From CAZXVU01 sp964644465 (GTDB taxonomy: Bacteria; Chlamydiota; Chlamydiia; Chlamydiales; SM23-39): a stretch of 8,946 nucleotides of DNA. The notes below the pieces were generated by a model that saw only the letters and a program-made list of their open reading frames with translations, was not told the origin of the DNA and did no database searches. Position 1 is the stretch's first letter. Every line of letters starts with the position of its first letter. Below, piece by piece: positions 1-5,878 of the stretch. A program made the position numbers and the translations under genes. Location of the stretch: NCBI GenBank assembly GCA_964644465.1, contig CAZXVU010000086.1, positions 1 through 8,946 on the forward strand. The letters run 5' to 3'.

Positions 1-28
1 GTCGGGGGTTCAAATCCCTCCGCACTCG
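1..28 (+). tRNA. 3' end of a tRNA gene, probably tRNA-Trp (5' part outside window)
   Basis: Bases 4-8 (GGGGG) and 16-20 (CCCTC) form a 5-bp T stem with one G-T pair around the T loop TTCAAAT (9-15). Bases 21-27 (CGCACTC) are the 3' strand of the acceptor stem, so the missing 5' end should read GAGTGCG. Base 28 is a G discriminator. CCA is not encoded, so it would be added by the CCA-adding enzyme. The anticodon lies upstream of the window, so the amino acid cannot be read directly. tRNA-Trp is inferred from the chlamydial order tuf-trpT-secE-nusG and agrees with the G discriminator, which Ser, Gln, Asn and Asp tRNAs also carry. Confidence 0.85.
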
Positions 29-158
29 ATTCTCCTTGGAGTGAGGCAAAAATAGCTCCGAGTGCGGAGCGAGCCAAAAAATTGGCTCGCGTGGGGATTT
101 GAAGTGAAACCGGAGACCCGAGTGGAGGCGCTTCGCCCCCGAGGGGAAATCCCTCCGC
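18..158. repeat. structured non-coding element with inverted and direct copies of the tRNA tail
   Basis: This lies in the 173-base gap between the tRNA and secE, which has no plausible gene. Bases 59-69 are a perfect 11-bp inverted copy of tRNA bases 18-28. Bases 95-103 continue that copy (complement of 9-17). The two halves are separated by about 25 bases holding a hairpin (69-90). Bases 147-158 are a 12-base direct copy of tRNA bases 12-23. As RNA, 64-69 and 95-100 can pair continuously with 147-158 (6 + 6 bp) with the hairpin bulging out, giving a three-way junction. The remaining bases 101-146 contain a small GGCG-CTT-CGCC hairpin (127-137). It could be a palindromic repeat inserted beside the tRNA, a relic of tRNA-site integration, or a leader or processing structure. 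The repeats are seen directly; the function is unknown. Confidence 0.6.
69..90. repeat. perfect 9-bp hairpin with AAAA loop
   Basis: GCGAGCCAA (69-77) and TTGGCTCGC (82-90) are perfect complements around an AAAA loop. No T-run follows (the next bases are GTGGGG), so it does not look like an intrinsic terminator. It sits exactly in the break of the inverted tRNA-tail copy, as though inserted there. It could also slow RNases or act in processing of the tRNA-secE transcript. Confidence 0.65.
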
Positions 159-201
159 CTTTAGATGTTATAGGCAGTTAGCCTGAGGAATCGAGGTAAC
201 T

Positions 202-420
202 ATGTCGACGATAACAGAGAAGAAAAAACTCTCGTACTTCCGAGAAGTACAGAATGAGTTGAAGAAAGTGACCTGGACTTCTAAGGAAGAGTTGATCTTC
301 TGTACGAAGGCTGTCATCATTGCAACTTTTATTTTCGGATTTGCGATTTATGTCGTCGATCTTGGAATCCGCGGTGCGCTTGAAGTGGCTGGTTCATTAT
401 TTCGGATGATCTTTGGATAA
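202..420 (+). CDS. secE: SecE, preprotein translocase subunit
   Basis: SecE is the small inner-membrane subunit that clamps the SecY channel during Sec-dependent protein export. The 72-residue product has a charged cytoplasmic N-terminus, the amphipathic segment ELKKVTWTSKEEL (about 19-31) and one hydrophobic transmembrane helix (about 37-58). That is the single-helix form found in most bacteria, as opposed to the three-helix form of E. coli. The usual Trp-Pro of the amphipathic motif is Trp-Thr here. The ATG is preceded by GAGG (193-196) at 5 bases. nusG follows after 13 bases, the classic secE-nusG pair. Identity rests on motif, size and gene order together, which makes it secure despite the short length. 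Confidence 0.93.
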   Translation: MSTITEKKKLSYFREVQNELKKVTWTSKEELIFCTKAVIIATFIFGFAIYVVDLGIRGALEVAGSLFRMIFG

Positions 421-424
421 ACTT

Positions 425-428
425 AAGG
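425..428 (+). promoter_or_regulatory. Shine-Dalgarno that fixes the nusG start
   Basis: AAGG lies 5 bases before ATG 434. A TTG at 413, in the same frame and overlapping secE by 8 bases, has no such site and would add seven residues not expected in NusG. Confidence 0.6.
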
Positions 429-433
429 TTGCT

Positions 434-979
434 ATGCATAAATGGTATGTCGTTCAGGTGATGTCGAGCCATGAGAAGAAAGTTAAAAAGGCGCTCGAAG
501 AGTTCCTGCAGACAAAAGGTATGGCGGATGAGATCGTAGAGATCTTGATTCCCACTGAAAATGTCTCAGAAGTGAAGCGCGGCCAGCAAAAGATCATGGA
601 AAAGCGGATGTGGCCTGGCTATCTGCTCGTAAAGATGAACCTGAATGATGAGTCTTGGGCGTATGTTAAAGATACCCCGGGAGTGATTGATTTTCTAGGA
701 GGCGAAAGACCGGCTCCTCTGACCGAAAAAGAAGTCAATGACATCATGAAAGAACTCGAAGACAGGCAGAAGGGCATCGTTCAAAAACATAAAGTGGACA
801 TTGGCGACCGCGTCAAGATTACAGATGGCGTGTTTGTCAATTTCATCGGTACCGTGACCGAAGTCAACCACGAAAAAGGAAGACTCAGCGTAATGGTCTC
901 GATCTTCGGACGAGATACGCGAGTTGATGACCTGGAGTTCTGGCAAGTAGAACAGGTCTCTTCCGAGAACGCAGGTTAA
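434..979 (+). CDS. nusG: NusG, transcription elongation and termination factor
   Basis: NusG binds the RNA polymerase clamp through its N-terminal domain and links polymerase to Rho or to ribosomal protein S10 through its C-terminal KOW domain. The 181-residue product begins MHKWYVVQV, the typical NusG opening, and holds the WPGYLLVKM segment of the NGN domain. The KOW domain is at about 120-175 (GDRVKITDGVFVNFIGTV, then SIFGRDTRVDDLEF). Length matches the usual size of about 180 residues. ATG 434 was chosen over TTG 413 because it has a Shine-Dalgarno and gives the family N-terminus. It follows secE by 13 bases. Its target, RNA polymerase, is encoded in the same cluster. Confidence 0.95.
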   Translation: MHKWYVVQVMSSHEKKVKKALEEFLQTKGMADEIVEILIPTENVSEVKRGQQKIMEKRMWPGYLLVKMNLNDESWAYVKDTPGVIDFLGGERPAPLTEKEVNDIMKELEDRQKGIVQKHKVDIGDRVKITDGVFVNFIGTVTEVNHEKGRLSVMVSIFGRDTRVDDLEFWQVEQVSSENAG

Positions 980-1019
980 TTAGGAATGAGGAGAGAACTA
1001 GGTTCTCGATTGTACTCAT
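964..1019 (+). promoter_or_regulatory. candidate L1 translational operator / alternative hairpins before rplK
   Basis: Bases 986-990 (ATGAG) pair with 1015-1019 (CTCAT) and 993-998 (GAGAAC) pair with 1002-1007 (GTTCTC). Between the two helices is an asymmetric loop: GA on the 5' side and GATTGTA on the 3' side. This resembles known L1 binding sites in 23S rRNA and L11-operon mRNA (two short helices flanking an asymmetric loop). It ends 4 bases before the rplK Shine-Dalgarno, and L1 is encoded by the next gene but one. A competing 7-bp pairing, 964-970 with 1002-1008, would break it. The helices are seen; binding by L1 is inference. Confidence 0.4.
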
Positions 1020-1031
1020 AGTAGAGGAAAA

Positions 1032-1463
1032 ATGGCAAAAAAACTCATTAAAACAATCAAGCTGCAGATTCCTGCAGGGAAAGCGAATCCCGCTCCGCCG
1101 ATTGGTCCTGCTTTAGGATCGGCCGGGATTAATATTATGGCTTTCTGTAAGGAATTTAATGCGAAGACGCAAGACAAGGCTGGGGACGTGCTTCCTGTGG
1201 TCATTAATGTCTATGCGGATAAATCATTTACGTTCATCACCCGCCAGCCTCCCGTATCCCGTATGATTTTAAAAGAACTCGGGATCGAATCTGGATCGAA
1301 AGTACCGAACCGCGATAAGGTCGGTAAACTGACAAAAGCCCAAGTAAAGAAAATCGCCAAGGCAAAAGCAGAAGATATGAGAATTGTCTCTTCTGAAGCT
1401 GCGGAAATGATGGTCATGGGAACAGCTCGTTCCATGGGCGTTGATATTGTGGAGGGCAGCTAA
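1032..1463 (+). CDS. rplK: 50S ribosomal protein L11
   Basis: L11 forms the base of the factor-binding stalk on 23S rRNA and takes part in elongation-factor GTPase function. The 143-residue protein has the conserved proline-rich N-terminal segment (IPAGKANPAPPIGPALG, about 13-29), the hinge region with TFITRQPP, and the C-terminal RNA-binding domain with GIESGSKVPNRDKVGKLT and ending GTARSMGVDIVEGS. This is close to the usual 140-145 residues. GAGG (1024-1027) precedes the ATG. The 52-base gap after nusG holds a possible L1 target. The stop is only 2 bases before rplA, so translation of the two is probably coupled. Confidence 0.97.
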   Translation: MAKKLIKTIKLQIPAGKANPAPPIGPALGSAGINIMAFCKEFNAKTQDKAGDVLPVVINVYADKSFTFITRQPPVSRMILKELGIESGSKVPNRDKVGKLTKAQVKKIAKAKAEDMRIVSSEAAEMMVMGTARSMGVDIVEGS

Positions 1464-1465
1464 GA

Positions 1466-2161
1466 ATGGGTAGATCTAAGAGAATGAAAGAGATCGACAA
1501 GTTGGTCGATCCAAATAAAACATATAAGTTGGAAGAAGCTGTAGACATCCTCAAAAAATGTCCGCAAGTGAAATTCGATCAATCGCTGAACGTAGCCCTA
1601 AAAGTGGGTATCGATCCGAAAAAATCTGATCAGCAAGTTCGCGGAACTGTTTCTCTTCCCCACGGTACAGGACAAAAAGTTGTCCTCGTTGTTATTGCTA
1701 AAGGCGATAAGGCGAAAGAAGCCCTCGAAGCAGGAGCCGATTACGCGGGCGCAGAAGATATCCTTGAGAAAATCAAGGGTGGCTGGACTGACTTTTCAGC
1801 GTTGATTTCTACCCCTGACATGATGCGCGAACTAGGAAAGCTGGGAAAAGTATTAGGACCTCGCGGTCTGATGCCTACTCCAAAAGCTGGAACAGTGACT
1901 GCCGATGTAGCGAAAGCTGTTCGAGAAGTCAAAGCGGGTAAGATCGAATTCAAGGTTGATAAAACCGGAAACATCAATAACGCGATTGGTAAGATATCTT
2001 TCAAATCTGACCAATTGGTTGAGAATATGAATGTATATTTCAATACCATTTCTCGATCGAAGCCAGCCAGCTCAAAAGGGTCTTTCTTCCGTTCGCTGTA
2101 TCTGTCTTCAACAATGGGTCCTGGTTTGAAAATTGATATTCAATCACTGTCATTGGCATAA
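1466..2161 (+). CDS. rplA: 50S ribosomal protein L1
   Basis: L1 forms the mobile L1 stalk at the ribosomal E site and, in studied bacteria, represses its own operon by binding the rplK leader. The 231-residue product matches the family length. It contains the signature LGPRGLMPTPKAGTVT in the second domain (about 128-143) and a conserved C-terminal end, SSTMGPGLKID. GGAGGG (1451-1456), inside the end of rplK, is its Shine-Dalgarno. Only 2 bases separate it from rplK and 12 from rplJ, which favours translational coupling. No defect is seen. Confidence 0.97.
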   Translation: MGRSKRMKEIDKLVDPNKTYKLEEAVDILKKCPQVKFDQSLNVALKVGIDPKKSDQQVRGTVSLPHGTGQKVVLVVIAKGDKAKEALEAGADYAGAEDILEKIKGGWTDFSALISTPDMMRELGKLGKVLGPRGLMPTPKAGTVTADVAKAVREVKAGKIEFKVDKTGNINNAIGKISFKSDQLVENMNVYFNTISRSKPASSKGSFFRSLYLSSTMGPGLKIDIQSLSLA

Positions 2162-2173
2162 AAGGAGAAGATC

Positions 2174-2680
2174 ATGAGACCAGAAAAAGAACTCCTTTTA
2201 AACGAGATTAAACAGAAGATCGATGGATCTACATCCCTCTTGATCACGCGCTACGAAAAGCTTGAGCCGAATGTTTCGTGGCAACTGAGAGATTTGCTAG
2301 CAAAATCAGGCAGTCTCTTTGAGGTTGTCCGTAAGCGGGTCTTGATGAAAGCAGCTGAACAAGCGGGGATCCAACTGGATGAATCGCTTCTAAAAGGGCA
2401 TGTCGGCGTTGTTTTCGTAAATCAGCCAGATGCGATGGGGCCTGCAAAAGCCTTGTTCAAATTCTCTGAAGAGAATGCCCAGATTTTAGAGGTCCTCTTT
2501 GGACAGATTGAAGGAAAAATAGTACCCGGCGCGGAAGTGGAAATGTTGTCCAAACTGCCTGGAATTGATGAAATGAGAGCTATACTGCTCGGCCTGTTTA
2601 TCTCGCCGATGTCCCAAATGCTTTCTGTATTGGAAGCTGTGATGGCCGAACCGCTCTCAGTCATTGAACAAAAAACTTAA
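2174..2680 (+). CDS. rplJ: 50S ribosomal protein L10
   Basis: L10 anchors the L7/L12 dimers to the ribosome at the GTPase-associated centre. The 168-residue protein starts MRPEKELLLNEIKQKI and has the N-terminal rRNA-binding domain with the typical LRDLLAKSGSLFEVVRKRVL segment. It ends in an extended helix (ILLGLFISPMSQMLSVLEAV) that binds L7/L12 N-termini. Length is near that of E. coli L10 (165), so there is no sign of the longer helix of species with a third dimer. AAGGAG (2162-2167) lies 6 bases before the ATG. The spacer from rplA is only 12 bases, so an L10 autoregulatory leader, if present, would have to overlap rplA; none was recognised. Confidence 0.94.
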   Translation: MRPEKELLLNEIKQKIDGSTSLLITRYEKLEPNVSWQLRDLLAKSGSLFEVVRKRVLMKAAEQAGIQLDESLLKGHVGVVFVNQPDAMGPAKALFKFSEENAQILEVLFGQIEGKIVPGAEVEMLSKLPGIDEMRAILLGLFISPMSQMLSVLEAVMAEPLSVIEQKT

Positions 2681-2706
2681 AAGATAAGATTTAGGAGATA
2701 TAAACC

Positions 2707-3093
2707 ATGAGTCAAATTTTAGATGAACTCGTCGAAAAGCTCAGCCAGCTTTCCGTACTTGACATGGCAAAATTAAAAGAGAAACTGGAACAGAAATGGG
2801 GCGTAAAAGCAGCAGTAGCGTCTGCCGCAGCTCCAGCTGCAGCTGCACCCGCAGCGGCCGTTTCCGAGTCCACAGAATTCAAAGTAACTCTTGAAGGACC
2901 AATACCTGATGACAAAAAAATCTCTGTAATTAAGGCAGTACGCGAAGTGACTGGCCTTGGTTTGAAAGAAGCGAAAGATTTGGTTGAAGGCGCTCCAAAA
3001 GATTTGAAAGCGACTGCACCTAAAGCTGAAGCTGAAGAGATTCAAAAGAAAATTCAGACAGCTGGTGGAAAAGTTACCCTGAAGGGACTGTAA
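2707..3093 (+). CDS. rplL: 50S ribosomal protein L7/L12
   Basis: L7/L12 is the multicopy stalk protein that recruits translation GTPases. The 128-residue product shows the standard layout. The N-terminal dimerisation domain (about 1-34) is followed by an Ala/Pro/Val-rich flexible hinge (about 35-52). The C-terminal factor-binding domain (about 56-128) contains KISVIKAVREVTGLGLKEAKDLVE and GGKVTLKGL. AGGAG (2693-2697) lies 9 bases before the ATG. It sits 26 bases after rplJ, whose product it binds. The 118-base gap after it is the longest within the operon and contains a strong hairpin, consistent with separate control of ribosomal protein and polymerase genes. Confidence 0.97.
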   Translation: MSQILDELVEKLSQLSVLDMAKLKEKLEQKWGVKAAVASAAAPAAAAPAAAVSESTEFKVTLEGPIPDDKKISVIKAVREVTGLGLKEAKDLVEGAPKDLKATAPKAEAEEIQKKIQTAGGKVTLKGL

Positions 3094-3139
3094 AGAAAAA
3101 ATTGCAGAAAAACTTTGCACAATTTGCTAAGATTCTGGT

Positions 3140-3167
3140 AGCAGGAGCCATTTCGATGGCTTCTGCT
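3140..3167 (+). promoter_or_regulatory. attenuator-like or processing hairpin between rplL and rpoB
   Basis: Bases 3140-3151 pair with 3156-3167 in a 12-bp stem with one G-T pair, closed by a TTCG tetraloop (3152-3155). A T-rich but interrupted stretch (TGCTTATTTTC, 3168-3178) follows. This could be a partial terminator that lowers rpoBC transcription relative to rplKAJL, or a processing site. In E. coli the rplL-rpoB gap contains both an attenuator and an RNase III site. The stem is seen; its role is inferred by analogy. Confidence 0.55.
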
Positions 3168-3211
3168 TGCTTATTTTCAAGTTAGTCGTAATGTTATAGG
3201 AGCGAATATCC

Positions 3212-5878
3212 ATGCTAAAGAAGCCGCCGAAAAGGGTGAGTTTTCGTGAACGGGAAGAAATCATTGATCTTCCTAATTTGATCGAGATTCAGATCAAATC
3301 GTATAATCAATTCCTCCAATCGCATCTTCTCCCGCATGAACGGGAAAATATAGGACTACAGGAAGTGTTCAATGAGATATTTCCGATTAAGTCTTATGAT
3401 GAGAAAACTGTCCTAGAATTCCTCTCCTATAATTTGGGCGTCCCCAAATATTCTCCTGAAGAGTGCATTCGGCGGGGAATTACATATAATGTAACTTTGA
3501 AAGTTAAATTCCGCCTGACCGATGAAACGGGGATCAAGGAGGAAGAGGTTTATATGGGAACGATTCCCATTATGACCGACAAAGGGACATTCATTGTCAA
3601 CGGGGCGGAAAGGGTCATTGTATCCCAACTCCACCGTTCTCCTGGAATTTCCTTCGAACAAGAACGGCATGCTAAAGGGACAATCCTTTATTCATTCCGC
3701 ATCATTCCTTACCGCGGAAGCTGGCTAGAAGCTTCATTCGACAACAATGATCTAGTTTATATTTATATTGACCGTAAGAAGCGGCGCAGGAAAATTTTAG
3801 CATCCACATTCATCAGAACGCTGGGTTATTCAACGGATGCTGATATCATCGAAGAATTCTTTGAAACCGTCAAAGTCAAAATTAAATCAGAAAAAGACTT
3901 TGTTAAACTCGTCGGAAAAATCCTCGCTGAAGATGTCGTCGATGAGCAAACAGGGCTTGTCTTCGGTAAAGCGGGCGAAAAACTCACTACCGCTATGCTT
4001 AAGCGCATGGTTGACGAAGGGATTCAAGCGGTCCGCATAGCCGAAGAGGCTGATGAGACCCATCCTGTCATCAAGATGCTCTCTAAAGACACAACTGATT
4101 CATACGAGTCTGCTTTAAAAGACTTTTATCGAAAAATCCGACCCGGCGAACCTCCTACGCTCTCCAACGCACGTTCTGCGATCATGCGCCTATTCTTCGA
4201 TCCGAAACGGTATAACTTGGGCCGCGTAGGCCGTTATAAGCTCAATCGCAAAATGGGATTGGGAACGACAGACGAAGAATTGAATGTCGTAACTTTGCGC
4301 AAAGAAGATGTGGTAGAAGCGCTGAAATACCTGATCCGTTTGAAACTCGGCGATGAAAATGCCTACGTGGACGATATCGACCATTTGGGCAACCGCCGTG
4401 TACGCTCAGTCGGCGAATTGATCCAAAACCAATGCCGTATCGGCTTGGCTCGAATGGAAAAGATCATCAAAGAACGAATGAATCTATTCGATTTCTCTTC
4501 AGATACGATGACTCCAGGTAAGATCGTTTCCGCAAAAGGTTTGGCAGGCGTTCTGAAAGATTTCTTTGGAAGATCGCAGTTGTCCCAATTTATGGACCAA
4601 ACTAACCCGATTTCAGAGCTTACGCATAAACGAAGACTTTCTTGCCTTGGGCCTGGCGGCTTGAACCGGGAAAGAGCGGGATTCGAAGTACGAGACGTTC
4701 ATCCATCCCATTATGGCCGTATTTGCCCGATCGAAACTCCTGAAGGTCCGAATATCGGATTGATCACTTCGCTGTCAACCTTTGCGAAGATCAATGAGTT
4801 TGGTTTTATTGAGACTCCTTACAGGATCGTAAAAGAGGGCGTTGTTACAGATGAAATCGAGTACATGACTGCCGATCAAGAGTCGGACTATCTCATCACT
4901 CAGGCATCTACGCCGCTCGATGAATTTAACATGTTCAATCAAAACCTTTGCTGGGCCCACCAACGGGGCGAGCCGATGGAGATCGAAACGTCTACAATCA
5001 CTCATATGGACGTATCTTCCAAGCAGCTCGTATCGATTGTGGCTGGATTGATCCCGTTCCTAGAACACGATGACGCTAACCGAGCCCTGATGGGTTCGAA
5101 CATGCAGCGCCAAGCGGTTCCTCTGATGAAGACTGATGCTCCTATTGTGGGCACAGGCTTGGAAGGGCGTTCTGCACGCGACTCAGGCGCTGTCGTTGTC
5201 GCTCTAGAAGATGGTATTGTTGAGTACGTCGACGGATATAAAATCGTCGTAGCGCCCAAAGACAATCCTTTGAACAAAAGGACCTATGTCCTGAAAAAGT
5301 TCATGCGCTCTAACAGCGGTACATGCATCAACCAAACGCCTCTTTGCACAGTCGGAGACAAAATCATCGCCGGCGATGTTCTGGCCGATGGTCCTGCGAC
5401 GGATAAAGGGGAAATTGCGCTCGGGAAAAACGTGCTCGTCGCGTTCATGCCTTGGTGCGGATACAATTATGAAGATGCGATCATCATTTCTGAGAAATTG
5501 ATCCGCGAAGACTATTATACCTCAATTTACCTTGAGGAATTTGAGTTGACTGCCAGAGATACGAAGCTCGGCAAGGAAGAGATCACGAAGGATATCCCGA
5601 ATGTTTCAGAGGAAATGCTGAAAGATTTGGGAGAAGATGGGATTGTCCGTATCGGCGCCCATGTCGAGCCCGGCTCGATCCTTGTCGGCAAAATCACACC
5701 TAAATCTGAAACTGAACTTTCTCCTGAAGAAAGACTCTTGAGAGCGATTTTCGGTGAAAAAGCTGCTGACGTGAAAGATGCGTCTCTCACGGCTCCTCCA
5801 GAACCGAAGGCGTCGTTATGGACGTCAAAGTCTTCTCTCGCCGCGATCGACTCTCTAAGACAGATGATGAGCTTGTAG
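3212..5878 (+). CDS. rpoB: RNA polymerase beta subunit, 5' part of a frameshifted rpoB
   Basis: Beta forms one half of the RNA polymerase active-site cleft. This frame gives the N-terminal lobes and most of the fork of beta. Residues 455-479 are the rifampicin-binding cluster (SQLSQFMDQTNPISELTHKRR, then LSCLGPGG), followed by RAGFEVRDVHPSHYGRICPIETPEGPNIGLI. AGGAG (3198-3202) is 9 bases before ATG 3212. The frame is conserved up to KDASLTAPP (codons ending at 5800). It then reads unrelated residues to a stop at 5878, because one base is missing at about 5801. One added G restores GTEGVVMDV and joins this to the ORF ending at 6969: one gene, 3212-6969, of 1252 residues, the length I recall for chlamydial beta. 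About 26 residues at the end of this ORF are therefore not genuine. Confidence 0.95.
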   Translation: MLKKPPKRVSFREREEIIDLPNLIEIQIKSYNQFLQSHLLPHERENIGLQEVFNEIFPIKSYDEKTVLEFLSYNLGVPKYSPEECIRRGITYNVTLKVKFRLTDETGIKEEEVYMGTIPIMTDKGTFIVNGAERVIVSQLHRSPGISFEQERHAKGTILYSFRIIPYRGSWLEASFDNNDLVYIYIDRKKRRRKILASTFIRTLGYSTDADIIEEFFETVKVKIKSEKDFVKLVGKILAEDVVDEQTGLVFGKAGEKLTTAMLKRMVDEGIQAVRIAEEADETHPVIKMLSKDTTDSYESALKDFYRKIRPGEPPTLSNARSAIMRLFFDPKRYNLGRVGRYKLNRKMGLGTTDEELNVVTLRKEDVVEALKYLIRLKLGDENAYVDDIDHLGNRRVRSVGELIQNQCRIGLARMEKIIKERMNLFDFSSDTMTPGKIVSAKGLAGVLKDFFGRSQLSQFMDQTNPISELTHKRRLSCLGPGGLNRERAGFEVRDVHPSHYGRICPIETPEGPNIGLITSLSTFAKINEFGFIETPYRIVKEGVVTDEIEYMTADQESDYLITQASTPLDEFNMFNQNLCWAHQRGEPMEIETSTITHMDVSSKQLVSIVAGLIPFLEHDDANRALMGSNMQRQAVPLMKTDAPIVGTGLEGRSARDSGAVVVALEDGIVEYVDGYKIVVAPKDNPLNKRTYVLKKFMRSNSGTCINQTPLCTVGDKIIAGDVLADGPATDKGEIALGKNVLVAFMPWCGYNYEDAIIISEKLIREDYYTSIYLEEFELTARDTKLGKEEITKDIPNVSEEMLKDLGEDGIVRIGAHVEPGSILVGKITPKSETELSPEERLLRAIFGEKAADVKDASLTAPPEPKASLWTSKSSLAAIDSLRQMMSL
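5798..5803 (+). other. one-base deletion (frameshift) in rpoB
   Basis: The sequence reads CCT CCA GAA CCG AAG GCG in the upstream frame. The conserved beta sequence PPGTEGVV needs CCT CCA GGA ACC GAA GGC, so one G of a GG pair is missing at 5801. Everything before and after is intact and highly conserved. No slippery heptamer is visible, so programmed shifting is unlikely; a sequencing or assembly error in an essential gene is most likely. Confidence 0.9.

Noticed and set aside
159..201. Promoter for secE (TTATAG-like -10)
   Set aside because: No acceptable -35 at the right distance in the GC-rich stretch upstream; read-through from the tRNA or tuf side is equally possible.
413..433. Upstream TTG start for nusG overlapping secE
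   Set aside because: No Shine-Dalgarno and seven extra residues foreign to the family; ATG 434 with AAGG at 425-428 gives the normal MHKWYVVQV start.
2100..2173. L10 autoregulatory leader before rplJ
   Set aside because: The rplA-rplJ spacer is only 12 bases and no kink-turn plus hairpin arrangement was recognised in the end of rplA.
3167..3194. Possible sigma-70-type promoter before rpoB (TTGCTT, 16 bases, TAATGT)
   Set aside because: Both boxes match the consensus poorly and the region is already explained by the hairpin; not supportable without transcript data.
5796..5818. Programmed -1 frameshift in rpoB
   Set aside because: No X-XXY-YYZ slippery heptamer or clear downstream stimulatory structure. 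A -1 slip would place Arg where Gly is conserved, while a simple missing G restores GTEG exactly.
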